Shown here piece by piece: positions 7,014-15,210 of a stretch of DNA of 29,070 nucleotides. The notes beneath the pieces are model-generated. The model worked only from the letters and a program-made list of their open reading frames with translations, did no database searches and was not told the origin of the DNA. The stretch is from the NCBI GenBank assembly GCA_023436495.1, contig JAEZIT010000078.1:1-29070 (forward strand), written 5' to 3'. Position 1 is the stretch's first letter. Each line of letters starts with the position of its first letter. Made by a program: the position numbers and the translations under genes. This DNA is from Acidobacteriota bacterium (GTDB taxonomy: Bacteria > Acidobacteriota > Blastocatellia > Pyrinomonadales > Pyrinomonadaceae).

Positions 7014-8351
7014 TCATTTTCCGCGAAGAGCGTCGGCTAGGGCGTCGATCTGTGCTTTTGAACAAGTTTCCGTCACACAGACCAAAAAGTCATTCGGCCG
7101 GTCCGCGTAATATTTCGACAGCGCGAGCCCGCCGATCATATCATTCTCCGTGCGCAGCTTCTCAAGGACCTCGGCAGCCGGTTTCGGGCCGCGAACGACG
7201 AATTCGTTAAAGGTCGGAGCCGAATAGGGTATTGAGAAACCATCGATCCCACCGATCCGCTTTTTCGCGTATGCGGCCTTCTGCGCGTTTTGCTCGGCGA
7301 CTTCCTGCAGGCCCTTCTTGCCCATGGCCTCCATATAGATGGTGGCGGCAAGGGCGATCAGGCCCTGATTCGTGCAGATGTTCGACGTCGCTTTCTCGCG
7401 GCGAATGTGCTGTTCGCGGGTCGAGAGCGTCAGGACGAAACCGCGGTTGCCGTCTTTGTCATAGGCCACGCCGCATAGGCGGCCGGGCATCTGGCGAACG
7501 AATTTTTCGCGAGTTGCGAACAGGCCGACGTGCGGCCCGCCGAAGCTCATCGGCACACCGAAGGACTGGCCCTCGCCGACAACGATGTCAGCTCCGCATT
7601 CGCCGGGCGACTTTAGCAGCCCGAATGATATGGCTTCGGTAACGACAACGACCAACAAGGCACCGACTGCGTGGGCCTTTTCGGCAAGAGCCTGAACGTC
7701 TTCGACGCATCCGAAGAAATTCGGCGACTGGATCACCAAAGCGGCAGTCTTATCGTCGAGATCCGCCAGTCCGCCGATGCGTCCGGTAGCGGCATCGAAA
7801 GCCACAGTACGAATGTCCGCTTCGCCGTGCCGGGTGTATGTCTCGGCAACTTCACGATATTCGGGATGAACGCTTTCGGCAACGAGGATCTTGTCGCGGC
7901 GGGTGACGCGCTGTGCCATCAGGTACGCTTCGGCCATCGCGGTCGAACCGTCATACATTGAGGCATTTGCTACTTCCATTCCGGTCAACTGGCAGATCAA
8001 AGTCTGGAATTCAAAGATGTACTGCAGCGTGCCCTGCGAGATCTCCGGCTGGTAAGGCGTGTAAGATGTAAAAAATTCCGAACGCTGGATCAGATGATCG
8101 ACGATCGTCGGCGAGAAATGGGAATAGATGCCCGCGCCGAGGAACGATGCCTTTGTCGCGCCAGTGTTCTTTGCGGCCATTTTTTCGAACGCTGCGATCA
8201 CTTCCGGTTCGGCAAGCGGTTCGGTGATGTTCAGCTCGCGGCCGAGTTTCATTGAATCCGGGATCGACCGGAACAGTTCATCCGAACTTGAAAGTCCGAT
8301 AGTCTTTAACATTTCTTCGCGCTCCTCGCGCGAATTCGGTATGTAACGCAT
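7014..8351 (-). CDS. gcvPA: Glycine dehydrogenase (decarboxylating) subunit 1
   Basis: The N-terminal half of the split P-protein, 445 residues as usual. It opens MRYIPNSREEREEMLKTIG, a highly conserved start of GcvPA, and contains FLGAGIYSHFSPTIVDHL, the YTPYQPEISQGTLQ segment, ASMYDGSTAMAEA, and GRLCGVAYDKDG followed by a long LSTREQHIRREKATSNICT motif, all typical of the family. It has a PLP-like fold but the cofactor lysine is on GcvPB. No strong ribosome binding site is visible. A hairpin lies in the 63-base gap to gcvH upstream. Confidence 0.97.
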   Translation of the reverse strand: MRYIPNSREEREEMLKTIGLSSSDELFRSIPDSMKLGRELNITEPLAEPEVIAAFEKMAAKNTGATKASFLGAGIYSHFSPTIVDHLIQRSEFFTSYTPYQPEISQGTLQYIFEFQTLICQLTGMEVANASMYDGSTAMAEAYLMAQRVTRRDKILVAESVHPEYREVAETYTRHGEADIRTVAFDAATGRIGGLADLDDKTAALVIQSPNFFGCVEDVQALAEKAHAVGALLVVVVTEAISFGLLKSPGECGADIVVGEGQSFGVPMSFGGPHVGLFATREKFVRQMPGRLCGVAYDKDGNRGFVLTLSTREQHIRREKATSNICTNQGLIALAATIYMEAMGKKGLQEVAEQNAQKAAYAKKRIGGIDGFSIPYSAPTFNEFVVRGPKPAAEVLEKLRTENDMIGGLALSKYYADRPNDFLVCVTETCSKAQIDALADALRGK

Positions 8352-8373
8352 ATTGCTGGTTGGGTGTGCCGCG

Positions 8374-8403
8374 AAAATGAAAGCGGCAAATTTCTTTGCC
8401 GCT
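8374..8403 (-). terminator. Intra-operon hairpin between gcvH and gcvPA
   Basis: Minus strand: a perfect nine-pair stem AGCGGCAAA / TTTGCCGCT with a GAAA tetraloop, followed by TTCATTTTC. The U-tract is interrupted, so it may be a leaky terminator or an mRNA-end stabiliser that sets gcvT/gcvH above the gcvP genes. It could also be a full terminator, but no obvious promoter is visible for gcvPA. Confidence 0.55.
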
Positions 8404-8414
8404 CCCGTTGTCCG

Positions 8415-8804
8415 CTAAGCGTTTGAGTTAATAAATTCTTCGTACTCGTCCCCGGAGAGAAGGGCATCGGCCTCGCCCGGGTTGTCCAATTTGATCTTGA
8501 TCATCCATCCGCCGCCGTAGGGGTCGCTGTTGACGGATTCGGGTGTATCATTCAGGCCTTCGTTGACCTCGACGATCTCACCGGCGACCGGGGTAAAAAT
8601 TTCGGAAACCGCCTTAACGGATTCGACCGAGCCAAAGGCTTCGTGCGTTCCGAATTTGTCGCCGACTCGCGGCATATCAATATAAACTACATCGCCGAGC
8701 GATTGTTGTGCGTAATCGGTCACGCCGATCGTAGCGACGCCGTCAGCAACCGAGATCCATTCGTGGTCCTTGCTGTAACGTAAATTTTCCGGAATGTTAG
8801 ACAT
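8415..8804 (-). CDS. gcvH: Glycine cleavage system H protein
   Basis: The lipoyl carrier that shuttles the aminomethyl group from P-protein to T-protein and is re-oxidised by lipoamide dehydrogenase. It has 129 residues, the standard length. The lipoylated lysine is K64 in FGSVESVKAVSEIFTP. The N-terminus IPENLRYSKDHEWI and the C-terminal GGGWMIKIKL segment are conserved. It lies 38 bases downstream of gcvT. No lipoate ligase or L-protein gene is in the window, so those functions are encoded elsewhere. Confidence 0.97.
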   Translation of the reverse strand: MSNIPENLRYSKDHEWISVADGVATIGVTDYAQQSLGDVVYIDMPRVGDKFGTHEAFGSVESVKAVSEIFTPVAGEIVEVNEGLNDTPESVNSDPYGGGWMIKIKLDNPGEADALLSGDEYEEFINSNA

Positions 8805-8842
8805 ATGTTTTTCTTTTGGCCCTCAATATTTGGTGATCAGTA

Positions 8843-9958
8843 TTACTTTTGCCGTTTGTAAAAGGGAACCGGCACAACGATAGCGGCCAGATGTTTGCCC
8901 CTAACATCGATTTTAATTTCCTGCCCGTTATTTGCAAATTCGGGAGGTAAAAATGCGAAGCCGATATTCTTCTTTAAATAAGGAGCCGGGCTGCCGGACG
9001 TTACAACGCCGACCTTTTTGTCGTCGATATACACATCGAAGCCGTCGCGGGCAATGCCTTTGTCGGTCATTTCGAAACCGGCTATCTTGCGAGTCACTCC
9101 GGATTCCTTTTGTTTTGCCAAAGCATCACGGCCGATGAAATCGCCTTTTTGGAGCTTGGTGATCCAGCCGAGATTTGCCTCAAGCGGCGTAATGTCATCG
9201 CCCAGTTCGTGGCCGTAGAGGGACATTCCGGCTTCGAGCCGCAGCGTGTTGCGTGCGGCGAGGCCACAGGGAATGACGCCGTCAGGCGCGCCGAAATTTC
9301 CGGTTTCCAAAAGCTTGTACCAGAGCTGTACGGCAAATTCGGACGGAGCATATACCTCAAAACCGTCTTCGCCGGTGTATCCGGTCCGCGAGATGATCGA
9401 TTCAACGGCGTCCGTGCGGCCTGTTGTGAAGTGGTAATACTTGATGTCGGACAGATCTGTGTCGGTCAACTTCTGAAGGATCGCGGTCGCGTCCGGCCCC
9501 TGAATCGCGAGTTGGCAAAAATCGGCGCTGGCATTGGTCAGGGTGACGTTTTCGTCCTTTTTATGTGACGTAATCCAATCCCAGTCCTTTTCAGTCGTGC
9601 CGGCATTCACGACGAGGAGCAACTTGTCCTGATCGAATCGATAGACGAGAAGATCGTCAACGATGCCGCCGTTTTCGTTTGTCAGAGTGGAGTAATGAGC
9701 TTGGCCGTCGACGAGTTTCGTAACATCGTTGGTGGTGATCCGATTGACGAATGGGATCGCATCCGGACCTTCTACCCAGATCTCGCCCATGTGCGAAACG
9801 TCAAAAAGCCCCGAATGATTTCGCGTCCGAAGATGTTCTTCGATCACGCCCGCCTGATACTGAACGGGCATATCCCAACCACCAAAATCAACCATTTTGC
9901 CGCTCATTGCGCGGTGTGCTTCATTTAGCGGAGTCTTCTTAAGATTTTCCGTGGACAT
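8843..9958 (-). CDS. gcvT: Aminomethyltransferase (glycine cleavage T protein)
   Basis: Transfers the methylene group from aminomethyl-H-protein to tetrahydrofolate and releases ammonia. The chosen protein has 371 residues, beginning MSTENLKKTPLNEAHRAMSG; the frame stays open to 10009 but the extra 17 residues overlap the promoter and do not resemble the family. D101 in GGIVDDLLVY coincides with the catalytic aspartate of E. coli GcvT, and GGWDMPVQY (27-35) and SLYGHELGDDITPLEA are also diagnostic. There is no Shine-Dalgarno sequence. A second -10-like TACAAT (9972-9967) only nine bases ahead of the ATG would give a nearly leaderless transcript. First gene of the gcv operon. Confidence 0.95.
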   Translation of the reverse strand: MSTENLKKTPLNEAHRAMSGKMVDFGGWDMPVQYQAGVIEEHLRTRNHSGLFDVSHMGEIWVEGPDAIPFVNRITTNDVTKLVDGQAHYSTLTNENGGIVDDLLVYRFDQDKLLLVVNAGTTEKDWDWITSHKKDENVTLTNASADFCQLAIQGPDATAILQKLTDTDLSDIKYYHFTTGRTDAVESIISRTGYTGEDGFEVYAPSEFAVQLWYKLLETGNFGAPDGVIPCGLAARNTLRLEAGMSLYGHELGDDITPLEANLGWITKLQKGDFIGRDALAKQKESGVTRKIAGFEMTDKGIARDGFDVYIDDKKVGVVTSGSPAPYLKKNIGFAFLPPEFANNGQEIKIDVRGKHLAAIVVPVPFYKRQK

Positions 9959-9980
9959 ATTAATGAATTGTAATGTAAGA

Positions 9981-10009
9981 AAGTTAGCACGCGCGTTGGT
10001 GCGTGTCAA
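9981..10009 (-). promoter_or_regulatory. Promoter of the glycine cleavage operon
   Basis: Minus strand: perfect -35 TTGACA (10009-10004), 17-base spacer, weak -10 TAACTT (9986-9981). The spacer contains an inverted repeat CACGC / GCGTG that could be an operator. No glycine riboswitch is visible between this promoter and gcvT; the leader is too short. Confidence 0.55.
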
Positions 10010-10016
10010 AACAAAG

Positions 10017-10049
10017 GAAAACGCGTCCGGACGGCTGTGTCGAACGCGT
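10017..10049 (-). terminator. Intrinsic terminator after the TPR-secreted operon
   Basis: Minus strand: nine-pair stem ACGCGTTCG / CGGACGCGT (one G-T pair), 11-base loop, then TTTT. It ends only about eight bases before the -35 box of the gcv promoter, so the two transcription units are packed back to back. Confidence 0.75.
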
Positions 10050-10086
10050 ATTTGAGTCAGCAGTAAATGGTTCTAAAGCCCTTTTA

Positions 10087-10671
10087 CTATTTCTTTTTTT
10101 CGGCCGCCGGAAGCTTTTGGGCGGCCTCAATAATTTGTTGGCAAAATTCGATCGAGTCGAGGATCGGGCCCTTCTCTATTTCGCCAGATGTTCGGTCGAG
10201 TTCGCTTCGGAGCAGGGGGACGTATTTCGCGGCGGCCGCGGCCAGATGCCGGACGGCGTTGGGAAAGCGTTCGGCCTCGTTCTTTTCTTCCTTGCTTTTC
10301 GGAGGCGCTGAAGATGGATGAGCGGCAACGTTGTCGATGTCGTCGATCGCCTTTTGCAGCAGTTTTTTGATATCCAGCAGGAGTTCGGGCCGAGTGCCTT
10401 CTGGCGGCTCACCCCAATCACCCGAGATCTTTACCTTCTTGCCAGGTGATTCCGAGTCTACCTGTGTGCCGAGGGCCGTAAAACGACGGTCTATGGCCTT
10501 GGTCAAAACCACGATACGGCGGTCGATCTCCTGTGCATCGCGAACGAGTTCGATCTCGGCATCGGTGAGATAGTCACGCTTCTGGGCGTTCGCTGCAACG
10601 GTGAGTACCGGAACGATAAGAAAGAGGACGATGAGGATACGGGCGTTGAACCTGTTTTGATGTGGCTGCAT
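10087..10671 (-). CDS. Secreted helical protein of unknown function (third gene of TPR operon)
   Basis: A 194-residue protein with a signal peptide: a basic start (MQPHQNRFNAR), then ILIVLFLIVPVLTVAANAQ, with cleavage probably after ANAQ at about 29-30. The mature part is charged and predicted mostly helical: a first helix rich in D/E/R (DAEIELVRDAQEIDRRIVVL), a disordered PSSAPPKSKEEK region near 121-130, a further helical region, and a lysine-rich end AAEKKK. One cysteine is near the end (FCQQIIEAAQKL). I do not recognise a family. The ATG follows the stop of the preceding gene with no gap (TAAATG), so translation is probably coupled. Confidence 0.72.
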   Translation of the reverse strand: MQPHQNRFNARILIVLFLIVPVLTVAANAQKRDYLTDAEIELVRDAQEIDRRIVVLTKAIDRRFTALGTQVDSESPGKKVKISGDWGEPPEGTRPELLLDIKKLLQKAIDDIDNVAAHPSSAPPKSKEEKNEAERFPNAVRHLAAAAAKYVPLLRSELDRTSGEIEKGPILDSIEFCQQIIEAAQKLPAAEKKK

Positions 10672-11262
10672 TTATTGGATTTCGTTCTCACGGAGCACAG
10701 AGTTGCCGAACAGAGGTTCGACCGCCCGCGTTCGTGATTCACGGAGATATTTCATTAGATTCCGGACGTATTGTTCGTATTCAAGCGGCAGATCGCGTCT
10801 GATCGATTCGAGCCGCGGCATAAATCCGCGGAGGCCGATCTCCAACCGCTTTAGATTGTTCAAAATTTTTCCGTTGTCGGTCTTGTCCCGTGTCAGGAAT
10901 ACAAGCGTATTGTTGACCAGAGCCTGAAAATAGCCAAGCTGATCAAACATCGGCCGAAAGTCTTCCTGTGACTTAAAGCCTTCGGCGGCCTTTAACCTTG
11001 CGTCCATAAGCCCGAGAGCAAGTTTGGTGCGTTCCTTGACGTTCGTAGTCGATTCAAGCCGGTTCCGTTCGGCGGCCGATAGAAATGTTAGCGGCGGCGG
11101 GGCCGGCAGATCCACGGGATCCTGACCGTGAATATCCCCAACCGATATTGCGACGACCAAAACAATGACAGAAAGCAAAATACGAAATCGGAACACGTTC
11201 GCGGATGCTGCTATGCGATACGTGCCTGGGCGGGTCGTTGATCGTAGATAAAACCCCTTCAT
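10672..11262 (-). CDS. Secreted helical protein of unknown function (second gene of TPR operon)
   Basis: A 196-residue protein with a long basic n-region (about 26 residues), then a hydrophobic segment FRILLSVIVLVVAISVG and a likely signal cleavage or anchor near residue 47. The mature part is a mostly alpha-helical chain without cysteines: LTFLSAAERNRLEST, KERTKLALGLMDARLKAA, a QLGYFQALVNNTLVFL helix and a LKRLEIGLRGFMPRLESIRR helix. Its general look (small, helical, exported) matches the next gene, so the two may be partners or distant paralogues. Its start overlaps the TPR stop by ATGA. No known family recognised. Confidence 0.72.
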   Translation of the reverse strand: MKGFYLRSTTRPGTYRIAASANVFRFRILLSVIVLVVAISVGDIHGQDPVDLPAPPPLTFLSAAERNRLESTTNVKERTKLALGLMDARLKAAEGFKSQEDFRPMFDQLGYFQALVNNTLVFLTRDKTDNGKILNNLKRLEIGLRGFMPRLESIRRDLPLEYEQYVRNLMKYLRESRTRAVEPLFGNSVLRENEIQ

Positions 11263-12761
11263 CTGCTTTTTCCCTTCTTGTCTTTTAACTGTTTCTGCAG
11301 CGGCGGCAGCCTCAGATTTACCTTTTCGATCTCCAATTTATTCTTCTCGGAATCGGCAAGCCGGAGAAACTGCTGATAATTTGCCATGGCATCGGCGTAT
11401 TCGCCAAGCTGGTCGTGCGTTATAGCAAGAAAATAATATGCCGCGGGCATAGCCGGCTGCTTTTCTGTGAGCCAGCGATATTCCTTTTTAGCTTCTTCGA
11501 GGCGTTTTAATTGAAAGAGAGCCGTTGCCAGGTTTGCATGCACCGTCGAGTTGTCCGGATCGTATTCAGAAAGCTTTCGCAGGAATTGTGCGGCTTCGTC
11601 ATATCGCTTGGCCTGGACCATAGCAGCACCGAAGCCGACGGCGTGGCTTATGTTGCCCGGCTCGGCTTCGGACGCTCGGCGACAATATTCCAATGCCCGC
11701 ATCGGATCTTCGGTCCGATAAAGTGAACAAAGCCGACCGAGAATCGCAGCATCTTTAGGAGCTGTCTCGAGGCTGCGTTCTAGCTGAGCCTTGTCCTGCG
11801 ATGCCACGACCGATATTTTCTCCAGCAGCGCCGCCGCATCCCGAGCCGGATTTTCAATGCTGCGGAGTAATTTCGCGGCCTCTGAGTTCTTGCCCTCGGC
11901 CAGCAAGACCTTGGCGCGGATCAGCGTAAGATTTGCGGATACAGGTTCCGATCTTTCGAGCCGCGCAACGAGAGCATTCGCTTGCGTTGTATCGCCGTCG
12001 GCAAGGGAGATCTCCGCCGCGGCATACAATGCCGCAGGATTCGCGGCGTCGGCGGCGAGCGCCTGAGAAATGCTGGTCCTGGCCTGCGCCTTTTGCCCAA
12101 GGGCGTTTTCGAGTGAAGCCCGGGCAACCCAAAGAGCGGCGGGTATATTCATCTTGCCGTCGGTGAGAGCCGCTATACGCTTTAGCGTCGCTTCAAGCTC
12201 CTCCTGCGGCCGTGACGAGTTTAACTGCAGCTCTGCGAGAGCGACAAACGCCGGGAAACTGCCCGGTTCGGCAGCTATCGCCTTCCCTAATATAGCTACA
12301 GCTTCGTCATACAGTGGATTGGTCGACGGGTCGGAACTCGCGAGTGAGGCGTGGCGTCGAACGAGAACCTCTCCAAGCTTTGCGAGTGCGAGCGACCAGT
12401 CCGAACGCAGCCGGACGGCATCCCTAAACGATCGTTCGGCGTCATCGTAGCGTTTCAGCGAGACCTCGGCGTTACCCTTCTGCAGAAGGGCTTCGGGGAA
12501 TTCCGGAATGACCTTGAGCGCTTTATCGTAAAGGCCCAGAGCGGTTTTTAGATCACCTTTTTCGTGCGCATCCTGCCCTTGGTTGAAAAGAGCAACTGCG
12601 TCCTCGGCCGATTCGGACAGATCTTCCTGGGAAAACGTCGCTGGGGCGAGCGTTAAAAATAGAAATAGGAGTACAGCGAATTGAAAATCGCTGCCGAAGA
12701 GCCTGGCAAACGAAATTTTAGGGCGGTGTTTTTGCACGGTAAACTCTATGAATTCTAACAT
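11259..12761 (-). CDS. Exported TPR-repeat protein
   Basis: A 500-residue protein starting MLEFIEFTVQKHRPKI. One hydrophobic segment (FQFAVLLFLFLTLAPATFS, about residues 26-44) is a signal peptide or membrane anchor. The rest is tetratricopeptide repeats, seen as the W/L-G-Y-A-P spacing: AVALFNQGQDAHEKGDLKTA, ALLQKGNAEVSLKRYDDAE, and near the C-terminus VHANLATALFQLKRLEEAKK and AAYYFLAITHDQLGEYADAM. TPRs mediate protein-protein contacts. The function probably lies in assembling the two small exported proteins encoded just downstream. An in-frame GTG at 12809 would add 16 residues; neither start has a good ribosome binding site, and the ATG puts the hydrophobic segment at a more usual distance. 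First gene of the three-gene operon. Confidence 0.85.
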   Translation of the reverse strand: MLEFIEFTVQKHRPKISFARLFGSDFQFAVLLFLFLTLAPATFSQEDLSESAEDAVALFNQGQDAHEKGDLKTALGLYDKALKVIPEFPEALLQKGNAEVSLKRYDDAERSFRDAVRLRSDWSLALAKLGEVLVRRHASLASSDPSTNPLYDEAVAILGKAIAAEPGSFPAFVALAELQLNSSRPQEELEATLKRIAALTDGKMNIPAALWVARASLENALGQKAQARTSISQALAADAANPAALYAAAEISLADGDTTQANALVARLERSEPVSANLTLIRAKVLLAEGKNSEAAKLLRSIENPARDAAALLEKISVVASQDKAQLERSLETAPKDAAILGRLCSLYRTEDPMRALEYCRRASEAEPGNISHAVGFGAAMVQAKRYDEAAQFLRKLSEYDPDNSTVHANLATALFQLKRLEEAKKEYRWLTEKQPAMPAAYYFLAITHDQLGEYADAMANYQQFLRLADSEKNKLEIEKVNLRLPPLQKQLKDKKGKSR

Positions 12762-12826
12762 TTCGGGCCCGGCTTTTCTAGCAATTTCCTGCTCGCCGGC
12801 TTTCGTCACTTTCGAAGCGGCATGGT

Positions 12827-12855
12827 TTGCGTTCTAAATTACGCTAAGTTAAGAT
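12827..12855 (+). promoter_or_regulatory. Possible larE promoter in the divergent gap
   Basis: TTGCGT (12827-12832), 17-base spacer, TAAGAT (12850-12855). The match is moderate (three and four of six). The divergent gap is only about 140 bases and must also serve the TPR operon on the other strand; no clear box was found for that one. Confidence 0.3.
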
Positions 12856-12900
12856 TTTCTTAATAGGCGAAGTTCGCATTATTCAGTATTTTAGCCGAAA

Positions 12901-13761
12901 ATGATTGCCACGTTCCAAAAAGGCAGCGCCGGATCGGCAGATAACTCAACCGCCGCAGAGAAAGAGCAAAAGTTGCGCATTACGATGCGCGAAATGCGGA
13001 AAGTGTTGGTCGCGTACTCCGGCGGTGTTGACAGCGCCTACCTGGCGTTGATCGCTACGCGTGAACTTGGCGAGGACGCCGTGTGTTTACTCGGTGTTTC
13101 CCCCAGCGTTTCAATGGTCCAGAGGCAGGAAGCGGAGAAAACCGCACGGGCCTTCGGATTCAATTTCCGAACGACCGGGACCGACGAACTCAATGATCCG
13201 AATTACGCAGCGAACGACCCCTCCAGATGTTATTTCTGTAAAACCGAACTCTATGGGAAGTTGAGAGCGATCGCCGAATCTCTCGGGATAGAGCATATCC
13301 TGGACGGCACTAACGCGGACGACACCGGCGATCATCGTCCGGGAATGACGGCCGCACGCGAACACGGCGTTCGCAGCCTTCTGGCCGAGGCGGGCATGAC
13401 AAAGGGAGAGATCCGCGAGCGGAGCAGGGAACTCGGGCTACCGACATGGGACAAGCCTGCGAGCCCGTGTTTGTCGTCGAGGGTGGCGTATGGCGTTCCC
13501 GTGACCATCGAACGGCTGTCGAAGATAGAGCGTGGGGAGGAAATATTGCGGAAGATGGGTTTCCGCGAATTTCGCGTGCGCGTTCACGGCGACCTGGCGC
13601 GGATCGAGATCGCGCCGGCGGAATTGGACAAAGCATTAAAACGAGAGGCGGCTGACCATCTCTCTCACGATTTTAAGAATCTTGGATTTCGATACGTGAC
13701 ACTCGACCTGCAGGGATTCAGGTCGGGAGCCATGAACGAGGCTATAAAAGCAAAACAGTAA
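12901..13761 (+). CDS. larE: ATP-dependent sulfur transferase LarE, three-cysteine type
   Basis: LarE inserts sulfur into the nickel-pincer nucleotide precursor, the cofactor of lactate racemase and related epimerases. The 286-residue protein has the PP-loop SGGVDS at 40-45, DGTNADD at 135-141, the HRPGMTAAREHGVRSLL block near 145-161, and the conserved end LGFRYVTLDLQGFRSGAMN. It carries three cysteines at the active side: C110 and C113 in CYFC and C190 in PASPCLSSR. The Lactiplantibacillus enzyme lacks the CxxC pair and sacrifices a single cysteine, whereas three-cysteine LarE proteins are described as binding a [4Fe-4S] cluster; I recall this from the literature and infer the second type here. 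No larA, larB or larC lies in the window. An internal Met29 is a possible alternative start. Confidence 0.92.
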   Translation: MIATFQKGSAGSADNSTAAEKEQKLRITMREMRKVLVAYSGGVDSAYLALIATRELGEDAVCLLGVSPSVSMVQRQEAEKTARAFGFNFRTTGTDELNDPNYAANDPSRCYFCKTELYGKLRAIAESLGIEHILDGTNADDTGDHRPGMTAAREHGVRSLLAEAGMTKGEIRERSRELGLPTWDKPASPCLSSRVAYGVPVTIERLSKIERGEEILRKMGFREFRVRVHGDLARIEIAPAELDKALKREAADHLSHDFKNLGFRYVTLDLQGFRSGAMNEAIKAKQ

Positions 13762-13790
13762 CAACATAATAATTTGGAGAATTTTTTAAC

Positions 13791-15080
13791 ATGGCAAACC
13801 CGATGGCTGATGAAAATCGGCGATTCAAAGGAAGCGATGAAAAGAACCCTTTCGAAGCGATGAGCGAACGCTTTGACCGTGCGGCCCAACTGCTGGGCCT
13901 CGATCCGGACCTGTACGCCGTATTGCGCGTGCCGAGCCGCGAGATCAAAGTGTACATACCCGTTCGTATGGACACGGGACATATTCAGGTATTCGAAGGA
14001 TTCCGCGTCCAGCACAACTTCGCACGCGGCCCGGCAAAGGGCGGCATTCGATACGCGCCGGACGTTTCGCTGGACGAGGTCAAGGCGCTTTCGGCGTGGA
14101 TGACGTGGAAATGCGCGGTCGTCAACGTTCCGTTCGGCGGCGGCAAGGGCGGCATCATTTGTGACCCGCGACAGATGTCGATCGGCGAACTCGAACGCTT
14201 GACCCGTCGGTATACCGCCGAACTCATTGATTTCATTGGGCCTGACAAGGACGTTCCGGCTCCGGACATGAACACGAACGAGCAGACGATGGCATGGATC
14301 ATGGACACATACTCCATGCACGCACGCCATACCGTCAATGCCGTTGTCACCGGAAAGCCCGTGGCTCTCGGCGGTTCCCTCGGGCGCCGCGAGGCAACTG
14401 GACGCGGGGTGATGATCTGTGTGAACGAAGCCGTTAAGCGGTTTAATAAGACGCCGGCGGAGACGACGGTGGTCGTACAGGGGTCGGGAAACGTCGGCGG
14501 CATCGGGGCACGGCTTATGCATGCGCAGGGCTATAAGATCGTCGGTATATCGGAAATCGGCGGCGGAATTTACAACCCGAACGGCATCGATATTCCGCAT
14601 GCGATGGATTACCTTCAGAAAAACCGCTCGTTCGAGGGATATAAGGACGTCGAATTCGTTGGCAATAAAGAGCTTCTCGAGCTTGAGTGTGACGTGCTGG
14701 CGCCATGTGCGACCGAAAACCAGATCACGTCGGAGAATGCTGACCGTCTGCGGTGCAAGATCCTGGCCGAAGGAGCCAATGGCCCGACGACGCCAAAGGC
14801 TGACAAGATCCTTCATGACAAGGGCATTTTTGTTATCCCGGACATCCTGTGCAACGCCGGCGGGGTGACCGTTTCGTACTTCGAATGGGTACAGGACCGC
14901 ATGGGCTATTTCTGGTCAGAAGCTGAGGTAAATACCCGGCTCGAAGAGAAGATGGTCGCGAGCTTTGACGAACTGTGGCATTTCGCGGCAAAACACGAGG
15001 TTGACACCCGGACGGCGGCCTATATGCTGGCCATTGATCGGGTGGCTTACGACACCCGAATGCGGGGCATTTATGCGTAA
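13791..15080 (+). CDS. gdhA: Glutamate dehydrogenase (GLFV family)
   Basis: Reversible oxidative deamination of glutamate to 2-oxoglutarate and ammonia with NAD(P). The 429-residue length fits hexameric bacterial/archaeal-type GDH and is longer than leucine or phenylalanine dehydrogenases. Substrate-binding PAKGGIR (81-87), the catalytic lysine K119 in PFGGGKGGI, and the catalytic aspartate D159 in PAPDMNT are all present. The dinucleotide-binding GSGNVGG is at 231-237; NAGGVTVSYFEWVQ supplies the glutamate side-chain contacts. A ribosome binding site GGAG lies 11 bases ahead of the ATG. The gene starts 29 bases after larE and may share its transcript. No terminator is visible in the 95 bases that follow. 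Confidence 0.95.
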   Translation: MANPMADENRRFKGSDEKNPFEAMSERFDRAAQLLGLDPDLYAVLRVPSREIKVYIPVRMDTGHIQVFEGFRVQHNFARGPAKGGIRYAPDVSLDEVKALSAWMTWKCAVVNVPFGGGKGGIICDPRQMSIGELERLTRRYTAELIDFIGPDKDVPAPDMNTNEQTMAWIMDTYSMHARHTVNAVVTGKPVALGGSLGRREATGRGVMICVNEAVKRFNKTPAETTVVVQGSGNVGGIGARLMHAQGYKIVGISEIGGGIYNPNGIDIPHAMDYLQKNRSFEGYKDVEFVGNKELLELECDVLAPCATENQITSENADRLRCKILAEGANGPTTPKADKILHDKGIFVIPDILCNAGGVTVSYFEWVQDRMGYFWSEAEVNTRLEEKMVASFDELWHFAAKHEVDTRTAAYMLAIDRVAYDTRMRGIYA

Positions 15081-15175
15081 AGAAAATTTGCGTAATTTAT
15101 TAAAAATGCTTGATTTTCGCGTTAAGGTACTGTAAGGTTCTTGCAAGGGAGAGTAGTGCTTTAGGAAAGAAAAGA

Positions 15176-15204
15176 TTGACTTTTGCACCTCTCTCCCGTA
15201 TAAA
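15176..15204 (+). promoter_or_regulatory. Strong sigma70-type promoter of the barrel-protein gene
   Basis: TTGACT (15176-15181), exact 17-base spacer, TATAAA (15199-15204). Both boxes match consensus at five of six positions, one of the clearest promoters in the window. Expected start near 15211. Confidence 0.8.
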
Positions 15205-15210
15205 TTTACA

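Noticed and set aside
9959..10009. Glycine riboswitch ahead of gcvT
   Set aside because: The space between promoter and start codon is far too short for one aptamer and shows no conserved glycine-aptamer core.
13665..14816. 383-codon open frame on the minus strand
   Set aside because: Fully antisense to glutamate dehydrogenase (and the larE end), rich in Arg/His/Val with no recognisable motif; a reading-frame shadow.
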